Position numbers and translations under genes: made by a program
Assembly (NCBI RefSeq): GCF_001186365.1
Contig: NZ_LDTZ01000019.1
Span: 1 to 64,000, forward strand
DNA from: Gordonia jacobaea
GTDB taxonomy: Bacteria; Actinomycetota; Actinomycetes; Mycobacteriales; Mycobacteriaceae
Length of the DNA stretch: 64,000 nucleotides
Direction of reading: 5' to 3'
The notes under the pieces: model-generated
Databases searched by the model: none
Told to the model about the DNA's origin: nothing
Seen by the model: the letters and a program-made list of their open reading frames with translations, nothing else
In this document: positions 1-8,136 of the stretch, piece by piece
Layout of the letters: the number at the start of each line of letters is the position of its first letter
How positions within the stretch are numbered: the first letter of the stretch is position 1

Positions 1-33
1 AAACCTCCCGCCGGCCTGCCGGCCCCGCCGGCC

Positions 34-1197
34 TCAGAGCCCCGCGACGGGGCTCGACGGGTCGATGAGCACCTTCGCGTGGTGCTCCGCGCCGCCGAGG
101 ATCTCGAAAACGTCTGCGACTGCGTCGAATCCGATGATGCCGGTGACCAGTGGCGTCACGTCGACCTTGCCGTCGGCGATGAGGTGCAGCGCGGTGCGGA
201 ACTCGGCGGGGTCGTAGTAGATCACAAAGCGCAGGTCGAGTTCTTTGTTGATCGCCATCGCGGGTCGGAAGCGGTCGGACTCCATGCACACGCCGACCAC
301 GACGATGCGCGTCCGCAGCGGCACGCCCGACACGATGTTCTCGATCATTCCCGGCACGCCGACGCACTCGAACACGACCGGCCCCTTCGGGGTGGCGCCG
401 ACCTTGTCGCCGAGTTCGATTGCCTTCCACCACGGCAGGCCGTAGATGCGGCGCAGGATGTGCATGGCGTCGAACGCGGTGCCGAGCAATTGCCCTGTGC
501 GCGTGAGGTATTCGCCCTTCTTGGCGGCGATGTCCCACGGGGAGTCGACAGTCGGGTCGACGACGATGTCGGCGCCGCAGCGTCGGGCAAGATCTCGACG
601 ACCCGCCGACAGGTCGGAGGCGATGACGGTCTTGACGCCCTTGGCCTTGAGAACCAGGATCACCGACAGCCCAATAGGTCCGCAGCCCACCACGACCGCG
701 ACGTCGCGCTTGCTCACGTCACCGCGGTTGACCGCGTGCACGGCAACCGACAGCGGTTCGGTCAGGGCGGCGTGGTCGAGTGGCACGCCGTCGGGCACGG
801 GCATCGTCATGTCCTCGGAGACGACGACGTACTCGGCGTAGGCACCGGGGGCGTCGGCGCTGAGTCCGACGAGGTGCTCGGTCTCGCCGTGCTTGATGAT
901 CGGTAGTGCGGCGACCAGGGTTCCCGGCGCCCACTTCTTGCGGCACTTGGGGCCGTACTCGGCGATCTCGCCGATGAATTCGTGGCCCATCACGACGTGA
1001 TCTGTCGAGCGCATGAAGCGGTCGTAGCCGACCTCGGCGGTGACATCGGCGGTGTCGTCACCGTGCGTGCGCGCGTGCAGATCAGAGCCGCAGATCCCGG
1101 TGCGCCGCACCTTCAACAACACCTGACCTGGACCTGGCTGCGGCTTCTCGATCTCCTCGACACTCAGCTTGCCCTCGTGACACACCACTGCCCGCAT
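34..1197 (-). CDS. Zinc-dependent alcohol dehydrogenase, MDR family
   Basis: A medium-chain dehydrogenase/reductase of 387 residues that should oxidise an alcohol or polyol with NAD(P). The N-terminal GroES-like domain has the zinc ligands of the family: the GICGSD motif with Cys near residue 36 and MGHEF with His-Glu near residue 70. The Rossmann glycine motif VGCGPIGL follows near residue 169. The four-Cys structural zinc loop is not visible; the segment around residues 85-105 has only one Cys. An insertion near residues 225-260 makes it slightly longer than usual. An AGAGGAAG ribosome binding site precedes the ATG, and a palindrome sits 21 bases upstream (1218-1235). It is the first gene outside the Rv0502-like block. 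The substrate cannot be told from sequence. Confidence 0.85.
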   Translation of the reverse strand: MRAVVCHEGKLSVEEIEKPQPGPGQVLLKVRRTGICGSDLHARTHGDDTADVTAEVGYDRFMRSTDHVVMGHEFIGEIAEYGPKCRKKWAPGTLVAALPIIKHGETEHLVGLSADAPGAYAEYVVVSEDMTMPVPDGVPLDHAALTEPLSVAVHAVNRGDVSKRDVAVVVGCGPIGLSVILVLKAKGVKTVIASDLSAGRRDLARRCGADIVVDPTVDSPWDIAAKKGEYLTRTGQLLGTAFDAMHILRRIYGLPWWKAIELGDKVGATPKGPVVFECVGVPGMIENIVSGVPLRTRIVVVGVCMESDRFRPAMAINKELDLRFVIYYDPAEFRTALHLIADGKVDVTPLVTGIIGFDAVADVFEILGGAEHHAKVLIDPSSPVAGL

Positions 1198-1217
1198 CGG
1201 CTTCCTCTCGTGCGATG

Positions 1218-1235
1218 TTCCAACACTCGTTGTAA
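1218..1235. promoter_or_regulatory. Palindromic operator candidate upstream of the alcohol dehydrogenase
   Basis: The pattern TTnCAAC-4 bases-GTTGnAA is an 18-base near-perfect palindrome. It lies just upstream of the alcohol dehydrogenase start at 1197. The size and symmetry suit a TetR-type repressor. No matching regulator gene is adjacent, so the protein that binds it is unknown. Confidence 0.4.
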
Positions 1236-1344
1236 CGTTCTACCGCACAATACGCCGACGCTGTGACGCGGCTCCCTGCCCTGGGTCCGGCCAAGCGAGA
1301 ACAAGTCCGGACGGGACAAGCCCGTCGCAGCCGCCAGAGCCTCG

Positions 1345-1647
1345 TCAGGAGAAGATGCGCGACGAGATCTCGGCGAACTCGGTATCGGTGACGACGCCCG
1401 CCGACCGCAGCGACGTGAGCGCATTCATGAGTTGCGACTTCGGATCTGCGGCAACCGGCTGAGCGGCCGGCGCAGCAACAGGCTGGGCAACCGGCTGTGG
1501 GGCAACAGGCTGCGCAACCGGCTGCTGCGCGGCGTGCGCCTGCTGCGATGCTGCCTGCGCGGCCCACCTGTCCTGTTGCCGACGCTGCACCCGGCCGTGC
1601 ACCGAGCTGGCGACGGCCGCGCGGCCCGCTGTGCGAATCAGGCTCAT
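1345..1647 (-). CDS. Small protein with C-terminal SHOCT-like domain
   Basis: A 100-residue protein of unknown function. The N-terminus (1-30) is basic. Residues about 35-68 are a low-complexity run of Ala-Gln-Pro-Val repeats (AQPVA units). The last ~30 residues (KSQLMNALTSLRSAGVVTDT followed by EFAEISSRIFS) look like a SHOCT module, a short C-terminal oligomerisation domain with the usual leucines and the G-x-[IV]-T/S-[DE]-x-E-F pattern. It starts two bases after the stop of the DUF6325-like gene and is surely cotranscribed with it. SHOCT partners often sit in membrane or stress-related complexes; nothing here names the partner. Confidence 0.7.
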   Translation of the reverse strand: MSLIRTAGRAAVASSVHGRVQRRQQDRWAAQAASQQAHAAQQPVAQPVAPQPVAQPVAAPAAQPVAADPKSQLMNALTSLRSAGVVTDTEFAEISSRIFS

Positions 1648-1649
1648 GA

Positions 1650-2078
1650 TCAGTTCCCTTCGAGAGCGTCAGTGGCGTCGAGAGCGTCGATCAGGTCGTC
1701 GACGAGGACCGGCCCCTCGGTGAGCACGGTTCCGCCGTCGGCACCCCACGCGCCGATGACGGGGAGGAACGATAGCTCCTCGTAGACCACGATGGCGGCG
1801 ACCTCGCCTGCGGCGAGCGATTCCGCGGCAGCAGCGACGTCGTCGTCATCGATCAGGTGCGAGTCGGCACCCGAGAATTCGTCGAGGCCGACGCTCGCGG
1901 CGTCGAGTCGCTGCACCTTGCCGTCGGCGTCGCGGCTGACGAACTCCGTGTCGAGAACGTTGACCCGACCCGCAGCAACCAGGTCGGTCAGCACCGCGAA
2001 GCCGGCCGACGGCACGGGCGCCGACGGAAAACTCACGACAATGAAATTGATGGGGCCCAAGTCGGCGTCGAAACTCAC
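1650..2078 (-). CDS. DUF6325-like protein
   Basis: A 142-residue acidic cytosolic protein resembling the DUF6325/DUF1269 group, which has no known activity. It begins GPINFIVVSF, a hydrophobic beta strand, followed by an alternating Ala/Val/Asp-rich fold with no membrane segment. I chose the GTG at 2078 because TACTCT at 2085-2090 lies exactly six bases upstream, the spacing of a leaderless promoter, and because residues before it have no family-like character. The SHOCT-like gene follows two bases after the stop, and these two families are often paired. Family assignment is by memory of similar proteins. Confidence 0.65.
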   Translation of the reverse strand: MSFDADLGPINFIVVSFPSAPVPSAGFAVLTDLVAAGRVNVLDTEFVSRDADGKVQRLDAASVGLDEFSGADSHLIDDDDVAAAAESLAAGEVAAIVVYEELSFLPVIGAWGADGGTVLTEGPVLVDDLIDALDATDALEGN

Positions 2079-2084
2079 GCCCTG

Positions 2085-2090
2085 AGAGTA
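2085..2090 (-). promoter_or_regulatory. -10 box TACTCT, leaderless promoter of the DUF6325-like gene
   Basis: TACTCT ends six bases before the GTG at 2078, so transcription should begin at or next to the start codon. No ribosome binding site is visible. Confidence 0.5.
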
Positions 2091-2111
2091 TCGCCCACCG
2101 CTCGCTGCCAC

Positions 2112-3272
2112 TCAGCCGAAGTACACGCTCCCCCGACGGCTGAGCATGCGGAACAGTGTCTGCTGAATCTCTTCGCGGACATGGTCGGTGAGGTCGAAGA
2201 CAACCATGGGGTCGTCGGCGGACGACTCGTCGTAGCCGCCCGTCTCGATGGGACGGCCGAAGTGGATATGCCACTTCGACGGCAGCGGCACCAGACCCAG
2301 CGGTCCGAGCAGTGGGAACGTCGGCGTGATGGGCAGGTACGGCAGCCCGAGGATGCGGGCGATCGGCTTGAGGTCGGCGAGCATCGGGTAGATCTCCTCC
2401 GACCCGACGATCGACACCGGGATGATCGGGCTGGCGTTGCGCAGCGCCGTCGTCACGAAGCCTCCGCGACCGAATCGCGCGAGCTTGTACCGATCCTTGT
2501 AGAGCTTTCCGATCCCCTTGTAGCCCTCGGGCCACACCGCGGTGAGTTCGCCCGCTCGCAACAGGCGGTCGGCGTCGTTGGTGCATGCGAGGGTCGCGCC
2601 GATACGGCGGGCCACCTCGCTGACCGCTGGTGTGTCAAAAGCCATGTCGGCGGCGAGGATTCGCAGATGCCGACCGGTTGGGTGATTGTCGTGCAAGGCG
2701 AGGCTGGTCATCAGCGCGTCGATGGGCAACGCACCGGCATGGTTGGCGACGAGCAGAGCGCCACCTGTGAGCGGCAGGTTCTCCACACCGGTCACCTCGA
2801 CACGGAACCACTTCTCGTACACCTGGCGGATCGCGGGGAACCAGACCGACTCGGTGAAGTGCGGGTCGAAGCCGAAGTCGTCGATCTCGTAGTCGCCGGT
2901 CATCCGCTCACGAATGAAACCCGCTGTGGCAGTAAGTGAATCAGCAACTGCACCACGGATACCACCGAGACTGAACAACGGGCTGCGCGCAGGTCCACGC
3001 TGCTCGACGCCGAGGGCGTCGGTCTCGAGCGCGACGTCGTCGTTGATGGGGGTGACCGCAGCGGGCGGCCGGCCGAAGCCGTCGGTATTGGGGTGGCCGA
3101 TACTCGACGGCGCCGTTGCCTGCTGGCTCGGGTGGCGACCGCGGCCGCCATCGCGCGTGACTCCCGGCTGATCGCGACGAGACGCTTCGAGGCCCGCCCT
3201 GGAGTTGCCCACACCGGAGCTTGCGTACAACTGGATCACCTTTGCCGTCCGTGCATCACCAGAAGACGTCAC
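2112..3272 (-). CDS. Lysophospholipid acyltransferase (PlsC type), Rv0502-like
   Basis: A membrane-associated acyltransferase of about 386 residues that should transfer acyl groups to a lysophospholipid or related glycerol acceptor. The catalytic block VANHAGALPIDAL has the family His with the spaced Asp (H-x6-D, as in mycobacterial Rv0502 proteins rather than H-x4-D). The acceptor-binding block VWPEGYKG follows about 90 residues later. The first ~110 residues are polar and poorly conserved. The start is uncertain: the GTG at 3272 gives an N-terminus (VTSSGDARTAKVIQL) resembling Rv0502, and an ATG at 3356 would add 28 residues. The next gene upstream is the epimerase, as in mycobacteria. Confidence 0.85.
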   Translation of the reverse strand: MTSSGDARTAKVIQLYASSGVGNSRAGLEASRRDQPGVTRDGGRGRHPSQQATAPSSIGHPNTDGFGRPPAAVTPINDDVALETDALGVEQRGPARSPLFSLGGIRGAVADSLTATAGFIRERMTGDYEIDDFGFDPHFTESVWFPAIRQVYEKWFRVEVTGVENLPLTGGALLVANHAGALPIDALMTSLALHDNHPTGRHLRILAADMAFDTPAVSEVARRIGATLACTNDADRLLRAGELTAVWPEGYKGIGKLYKDRYKLARFGRGGFVTTALRNASPIIPVSIVGSEEIYPMLADLKPIARILGLPYLPITPTFPLLGPLGLVPLPSKWHIHFGRPIETGGYDESSADDPMVVFDLTDHVREEIQQTLFRMLSRRGSVYFG

Positions 3273-3498
3273 GTGATTCGACAAGGCGTTCCACCCCCAA
3301 CGGGTATGACGCAGAAGAACGGGAGGGGGGTGCCTGGTGTCGCTGCGTCGACGCACCGGGCCTGACGCCCGAGTTTACGGGTTCGTCCCTGATAGTGCAC
3401 GTTCCGCCGCCGTATTTGCATTGTCATTGAATGCGTCAAATTGGGGATTCAAATTGACGCCAAAAACAGACAGTCTGTGCGATTTGTGCGCGAATTGT

Positions 3499-4563
3499 TC
3501 AGGCAAGCCGATGCGCCGCCGATACGACTTGTCGTTCCGCTTTTCGCCACGTATCCGGCGCGATCACAGGAGTCACACCACTGCGGTCGACGAAGTCGTC
3601 GAGCGTCTCCGACGTTGAGTACCGGGGCGCGAATCCGAGCTCGGTGCGCATCCTCGTTGTGTCGAGAACCCTTCCGTACGTAAGGAATTCGGTCTGCGAC
3701 GACCGCAGACGAGCTGAGCGAAGATTCTGCATCACCCCGGTGATCGGCGCGAGCAGACCGCTCACCACGGGCAGTTCCACGTGTCCGACGCGTCGAATGG
3801 CCTGCGTCAACGTCACCACTCCGTCGCCTGCGATGTTGAAAGTTCCCGGCCGCCCACGCAGCGTCACGTGTTCCATTGCTGCGAGTGCGTCCTCTTCATG
3901 CAGAAATTGCAGACGTGGTTGATAGCCGATGACAGTCGGAACCACCGGGAGCGAAAGATAGGAACTCATCCTGGTGTTGATTCGAGGACCGAGCATGGCC
4001 TGCAGTCGCATCGTCGTCACGTCGATGTCCTGGCGTCGTCGCGCGAGTCCGCGCACGTACCCCTCGACGTCGAGCATGTCGCGTCCGTAGCCGCGACGGG
4101 GTTCACGCTTAGCGGGCGTCTCCTCGGTGAAGTAGGCGGGGTCGCGGGGGCTCGCACCGTAGACCATCGCCGTCGAACGCAGGATGAGCCGTTTGACCGA
4201 GGGGCTTCGCTGACACGCACCGCACACCTGCATCGCGCCGAGGAGATTGAACTCCTTGATGGCCGCGGAGTGCGGAGCGGTCTCCATGATCGACGTCGCG
4301 GCGTGCACAACGGTGTCGACCTCGTAGTGCGAGATCGCCTTCGCTATCGCGGGCCTGCGGATGTCGAGGCGCAGGAACTCTGCGCGCCCCATTCGCCGCA
4401 TCAGGTCCTTGCGCGGCACCCGTGAGTCGACTGCGAGGACCCGCTCGACGTCGGGATTGGCCGCCAGTGCGGCGACGAGGTATCCACCGAGAAAGGTCGA
4501 CGCCCCGGTGACCAGCACCGTGCGCGGAACCTGTTGGACGTCGGATTGAGAACCATCGGGCAT
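3499..4563 (-). CDS. NAD-dependent epimerase/dehydratase, Rv0501-like
   Basis: An extended short-chain dehydrogenase of 354 residues in the UDP-sugar epimerase family (Rv0501, annotated galE2/galE3 in M. tuberculosis). The NAD site TGASTFLGGYL is near residue 20. The acidic residue after the second strand (AVDSRVPR) indicates NAD(H). A YGRDMLDVE segment near residue 170 stands where the Y-x3-K is expected but has no clear Lys, so epimerase activity is not assured. I chose the ATG at 4563, not one at 4599, because the upstream start lies inside a strong terminator hairpin (4586-4615). The gene keeps the conserved order between bS22 and the acyltransferase. Confidence 0.8.
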   Translation of the reverse strand: MPDGSQSDVQQVPRTVLVTGASTFLGGYLVAALAANPDVERVLAVDSRVPRKDLMRRMGRAEFLRLDIRRPAIAKAISHYEVDTVVHAATSIMETAPHSAAIKEFNLLGAMQVCGACQRSPSVKRLILRSTAMVYGASPRDPAYFTEETPAKREPRRGYGRDMLDVEGYVRGLARRRQDIDVTTMRLQAMLGPRINTRMSSYLSLPVVPTVIGYQPRLQFLHEEDALAAMEHVTLRGRPGTFNIAGDGVVTLTQAIRRVGHVELPVVSGLLAPITGVMQNLRSARLRSSQTEFLTYGRVLDTTRMRTELGFAPRYSTSETLDDFVDRSGVTPVIAPDTWRKAERQVVSAAHRLA

Positions 4564-4585
4564 GAACGCAAGGCTAGCCCGACGA

Positions 4586-4615
4586 AAAAGAACCCGCACT
4601 CAGGCGGGTTCTTTT
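4586..4615 (-). terminator. Intrinsic terminator downstream of bS22
   Basis: A 12-base perfect stem (AAAAGAACCCGC at 4586-4597 with GCGGGTTCTTTT at 4604-4615) and a 6-base loop. On the minus strand the stem ends in a run of T, as an intrinsic terminator should. It separates bS22 from the epimerase. Confidence 0.8.
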
Positions 4616-4685
4616 GGCGCGCGGTCGAGATGACCGCGAACGTATCGGTGGAGCGAATCCGCGCCGACTTACTCGGCGCGAGCGC

Positions 4686-4787
4686 TCACTTACCGAGTTT
4701 GCGACGCTGCACGCGGGTACGACGCAGAAGCTTGCGGTGCTTCTTCTTCGACATGCGCTTGCGGCGCTTCTTGATCACTGAACCCAT
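4686..4787 (-). CDS. Small ribosomal subunit protein bS22 (33 aa, AURKAIP1/COX24 type)
   Basis: A 33-residue, extremely basic protein ([20 protein letters not shown] and onward to RRKLGK) matching the actinobacterial bS22 protein seen in mycobacterial ribosome structures and equivalent to Rv0500B. More than half its residues are Lys or Arg, as expected for a peptide threaded through rRNA. An AAGGAAG ribosome binding site precedes the ATG. A terminator follows 70 bases downstream, so it is an independent transcript or the end of one from the helix-turn-helix side. It sits between the Rv0500A-like and Rv0501-like genes exactly as in mycobacteria. Confidence 0.93.
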
Positions 4788-4965
4788 CGGGGCACTTCCT
4801 TACTCACACGGTCTCACGCGGTTTCACGGCACGCTGTCGTCGACACTCACACTTGGGTGGTGAGGCCTGCCCGCCGGAACCTTGCGGCGAGATCAGCTAC
4901 GCGATCATCAACACTACCGGTCGAGGTCGCAAAGAGAAAAATCAGGGGACCTCTGGTGAACACCA

Positions 4966-5008
4966 CAACTCCTGCCGACGGCGCGCTGCGCGCGTTCGGC
5001 AGGAGTTG
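4966..5008 (-). terminator. Stem-loop terminator after the helix-turn-helix gene
   Basis: A 13-base perfect inverted repeat (CAACTCCTGCCGA at 4966-4978 and TCGGCAGGAGTTG at 4996-5008) with a GC-rich loop that can itself pair. It lies 21 bases beyond the stop of the helix-turn-helix gene. There is no T-run, so termination strength is uncertain. The stretch 4788-5028 holds nothing else that I can see. Confidence 0.6.
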
Positions 5009-5028
5009 CCTCGTAGTTCGCGGTCGGA

Positions 5029-5259
5029 CTAACCGGCGTCGAAGTAGGACGTCTCCAGGTAGTCATGCACAGCCTTGGCGTGCACACGGAAGGAACGACC
5101 CACGCGCACGGCGGGGAGTTCCCCACTGTGGACGAGGCGATAAACGGTCATCTTCGAGACGCGCATCAACGATGCGACCTCGGCCACGGTCAAGAACTGC
5201 GACCCTGAAGCCGCGTTGCTGACCGCACCTGACCTGTCACCAGGAGTCTCTGCTGCCAT
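5029..5259 (-). CDS. Helix-turn-helix protein, excisionase/MerR-like (Rv0500A-like)
   Basis: A 76-residue DNA-binding protein. The central segment FLTVAEVASLMRVSKMTVYR is a winged-helix/helix-turn-helix of the excisionase (HTH_17) family, followed by the usual wing LVHSGELPAVRVGRSFRVH. Despite the family name these chromosomal copies are not phage excisionases; the Rv0500A group is conserved next to proC in Mycobacteriales. Its targets are not evident. A GGAGG lies about 12 bases before the ATG. Confidence 0.88.
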   Translation of the reverse strand: MAAETPGDRSGAVSNAASGSQFLTVAEVASLMRVSKMTVYRLVHSGELPAVRVGRSFRVHAKAVHDYLETSYFDAG

Positions 5260-5480
5260 GAGTTACTCATACCTCCGGAGCACGCGTCGCGGCCGCCGGC
5301 TTCCCCTCCGGCGGACACCAGACACGCACGTGCTTAAAGCAGCTTAGCGTGGCAGATGTGAAAAAAGCGACGTAAGTGGCCTGGATCGGCGGCATTTCTG
5401 GCCCTCGACCACAACATGCTGGGGTTTTGGCCGGTAGAAGCCCCAAATATTGGGAGCCGACACCCGACGTGGTCGGCTGT

Positions 5481-6317
5481 TCAGCCTCCCAAACCCTCAA
5501 CGTCGGGTCGACGTCCCGCGCGCGCACTGGCTTGCGCACACGCCTCCGTGGCCCGATACATCGCTGCTCGCGCACCGTTTTCCTCGAGCACGCGGATCGC
5601 GGCCGCGGTGGTTCCACCGGGCGATGTCACGGCTGCGCGCAGGTCGACCGGAGAGACCCCGGAGTCGCTCATCAGGATCCCCGACCCGCGGATCGTCTGC
5701 ACTGCCAATTCGCTCGCCTGCGCGCGGGTGAGGCCGAGCGCAACGCCTGCGTCGATCATCGATTCGGCGAGGAGGAACACGTAGGCGGGTCCGGAGCCCG
5801 AGATCGCGGTGACCGCATCCATCTGCTTCTCCGGGACGACGATGACCTTGCCGACGCTCTCGAGCAGCCCGACGACCGCGGTGAGCTGCTCTGGGTCGAC
5901 GTGGCGCCCCGGCGCGACCGCCGACATCGCTTCGTTCACGAGCATCGGCGTATTCGGCATGACCCGCACGACCGGCACGCCTGCGGGCAGCGCGTTCTCG
6001 TAGCGGGCGATCGGCACTCCCGCCGCGAGGCTGATGGTGACGCGCTCGGATTCGCCGTCGTCGTCGACCCGCGCGAGTTGGCGCAGCACGGCGTCGACGA
6101 TGTCGGGTTTCACCGCGATGAAGACGTATTGGGAGCCCTCGACCGCGGTGGGGATATCGGTGACCAGTACGCCGTACTCCTCGGAGAGCTCGCGGGCGCG
6201 TCCCTCGTTGGGCTCGGCCACGGCCAGGTTCTTGGGCTGGTGACCCGCTGCGATGAGTCCGGCAAGGAGCGCCTCGCCGATCTTGCCGCCGCCGATGACG
6301 GCGATCCGTTCACTCAC
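5481..6317 (-). CDS. proC: Pyrroline-5-carboxylate reductase
   Basis: Catalyses the last step of proline synthesis, NAD(P)H-dependent reduction of pyrroline-5-carboxylate. The 278-residue length is normal. The N-terminal Rossmann motif IAVIGGGKIGEALLAG is at residues 4-19. The C-terminal dimerisation domain contains the family signature (AITAISGSGPAYVFL near residue 165, then PGGTTAAAIRVLEE near 244). A GTG start at 6317 follows GAAAGG. The gene lies in the conserved thioesterase-proC-HTH order of mycobacteria (Rv0499-Rv0500-Rv0500A). Confidence 0.95.
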   Translation of the reverse strand: MSERIAVIGGGKIGEALLAGLIAAGHQPKNLAVAEPNEGRARELSEEYGVLVTDIPTAVEGSQYVFIAVKPDIVDAVLRQLARVDDDGESERVTISLAAGVPIARYENALPAGVPVVRVMPNTPMLVNEAMSAVAPGRHVDPEQLTAVVGLLESVGKVIVVPEKQMDAVTAISGSGPAYVFLLAESMIDAGVALGLTRAQASELAVQTIRGSGILMSDSGVSPVDLRAAVTSPGGTTAAAIRVLEENGARAAMYRATEACAQASARAGRRPDVEGLGG

Positions 6318-6384
6318 GTCGTGGTGCCTTTCTTCTCAGCCGTGACATCTGTGGTCAGCGGAATTCGGGTCAGCCGGGTTCGTA

Positions 6385-7236
6385 TCAGCTCTGCCGCTGC
6401 GGGATCAGCGCGAGCTGACGCGACTGCGCGACCACGGTGCCCGTCGAGTCCACCACGAGGTGGTCCTCCTCGAACATTCCGGGTCCTACCTCGGTACTCG
6501 ACGCCGCGAACCGCAGCCAACCCGGCGCGGGATGTCGTCGGACATAGGTGGTGAGCTGGACGGTCGGCGCCCACCCGAAGAGCGCGAGGTTCATCACCAC
6601 CGGCGGCGAGATGTCGCAGACCAGCACGGCGAAATCGACGTCGGGCTCGGCGTTCTTCGGACGCGTCCACCCGCGCACGACCGGCTCACCGGTCTCACCG
6701 CGCGCGACGGGGAAGCTCGTCGGATCGAGCACCAGGTCGAGTGCTGCCCCGAGGTGCATGACCTCACCGACCGGCGAGCCGTCGATGGAGATGCCGCCGG
6801 GCTGCGGATCGACGGGCAGGTCGTCGAGCACCGACGGTGCCGAGTGATGGGGCGTGCCGCTGTCGGGTCGCGCGAGGGTGACCGACGACGACACCATCAG
6901 TCGTCCGTTCTGCGCGAGGTCGACGGTCAGCAGGGTGACGGTGCGACCGCGTTTGCGCAGCGTGACCGCGAGATCGACGTCGGCGGGATCGGGCGCGGCG
7001 AGGTAGTCGCTGGCGATGGCGACGGGCACGAGGTCGGCTGCCGACGGCATCGACTCGTCTGAGCCGACGAGCTCGTCGTATGCGTGCCGCGCCGCTCGGG
7101 CGACCAGCATCTGCATCGTGCCGCCGTGCACCTTGGGTCCGATCGTGAACGTCGGGTCGATACTCGCGCGGTAATTCACATCGCCGGGGCCCTCGGTGGG
7201 ACGCAGGGTCAACAGCCCAGCGATCTTGTCGCTCAT
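6385..7236 (-). CDS. Acyl-CoA thioesterase family protein, Rv0499-like
   Basis: A 283-residue double hot-dog protein of the TesB-like family, expected to hydrolyse acyl-CoA thioesters. The first half carries KVHGGTMQMLVARAA, the hot-dog helix region near residue 35. The second half has the repeated fold, with WAPTVQLTTYVRRHPAPGW near residue 240. The start at 7236 overlaps the stop of the upstream TIM-barrel gene in an ATGA, so the two are translationally coupled; longer in-frame extensions would run through that gene and are rejected. Its substrate is unknown. Confidence 0.8.
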   Translation of the reverse strand: MSDKIAGLLTLRPTEGPGDVNYRASIDPTFTIGPKVHGGTMQMLVARAARHAYDELVGSDESMPSAADLVPVAIASDYLAAPDPADVDLAVTLRKRGRTVTLLTVDLAQNGRLMVSSSVTLARPDSGTPHHSAPSVLDDLPVDPQPGGISIDGSPVGEVMHLGAALDLVLDPTSFPVARGETGEPVVRGWTRPKNAEPDVDFAVLVCDISPPVVMNLALFGWAPTVQLTTYVRRHPAPGWLRFAASSTEVGPGMFEEDHLVVDSTGTVVAQSRQLALIPQRQS

Positions 7237-8129
7237 TCGGTTTCGGTCTCCTGGATCGGTGCAGTGCGGACGGGATCGCGTCGAAGGTTGGTTCGCGCGA
7301 AGTCGAGGGCGCGCCCGAGGAGGGCTGCGCGTTCGGGTTTGGTGCGTGCCGATCCCGTGCTGACCTCGAGCACAACAGCCCCGGCGAAGTCGCTCGCGGC
7401 AAGGCGTCGGCACACCTCGACGCAGGGTTGCGATCCGTCGCCCGGGATCAGATGCTCGTCGGTTGCCGCACCGCTGCCGTCGGCGAGGTGGAGATGGCTC
7501 AGCGCCGGCCCCATACGCTCGAACAGATCGACCGCGTCAACCCCGGCCGTCGCGGTATGCGAGAGGTCGAGGGTGTAGTGCGCGTACCCGTCGTCGGTGG
7601 GGTCGGTGGACTTCCCGAACGCCGATGCCGCGCGACCCGGCCCTCCCCCACGTGCGTTCAACCGCTGCGCCGAGCGCTTACCCGCGCCGAAGAGCCGGTC
7701 GGCGCGCATCGGGAACATGTTCTCCACCGCGACGTCGACGCCGCTGTTCTCCTCGAGTTCCGTCACGAGGTCGTCGAATGCTGCGGTGTACGCCCGCTGC
7801 CAGCGGAAAGGCGGATGTACGACGACGGTCGGCGCTCCGAGATCCTCCGCCGCCGACACCGCACGCGCCAGCTTGGCCTGCGGATCGCGACCCCATACGC
7901 GCTGCGAGATGAGCAGGCACGGCGCGTGGATCGACAGCACCGGAACCTGATATCGCTCGGACAGGTACTCGACGTGAGAGATGTCCTGGCTGACAGCCTC
8001 ACCCCACACCATGAGTTCGACGCCGTCGAAACCCAGCTCAGCCGCGTACGCGAAGGCCGCCTCGGTGTTCTGCGGATAGACCGACGCCGTCGACAGCCCG
8101 ATGGGGATGTCGGCTACAGGAGTGACCAT
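7233..8129 (-). CDS. TIM-barrel sugar isomerase/endonuclease-like protein, Rv0498-like
   Basis: A 298-residue protein of the AP endonuclease 2/xylose isomerase-like fold. The barrel begins with IGLSTASVYPQNTEAAFAYA, has a metal-ligand-type segment VAVENMFPMR near residue 135, HYTLDLSHTATAG near 185, and HLHLADGSG near 215. These Glu, Asp and His residues match the usual trinuclear metal site. No partner defines its substrate. It is the Rv0498 equivalent between the Rv0497-like membrane protein and the thioesterase and shares an ATGA junction with the latter. Confidence 0.8.
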   Translation of the reverse strand: MVTPVADIPIGLSTASVYPQNTEAAFAYAAELGFDGVELMVWGEAVSQDISHVEYLSERYQVPVLSIHAPCLLISQRVWGRDPQAKLARAVSAAEDLGAPTVVVHPPFRWQRAYTAAFDDLVTELEENSGVDVAVENMFPMRADRLFGAGKRSAQRLNARGGGPGRAASAFGKSTDPTDDGYAHYTLDLSHTATAGVDAVDLFERMGPALSHLHLADGSGAATDEHLIPGDGSQPCVEVCRRLAASDFAGAVVLEVSTGSARTKPERAALLGRALDFARTNLRRDPVRTAPIQETETE

Positions 8130-8136
8130 CAGATCC

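Noticed and set aside
79..906. Long plus-strand frame opposite the alcohol dehydrogenase
   Set aside because: High-GC shadow of the real gene; composition is His/Asp/Arg-rich with no family features.
5029..5259. Excisionase-like gene as a sign of an integrated element
   Set aside because: It is the conserved chromosomal Rv0500A equivalent beside proC; no integrase, attachment site or phage gene is nearby.
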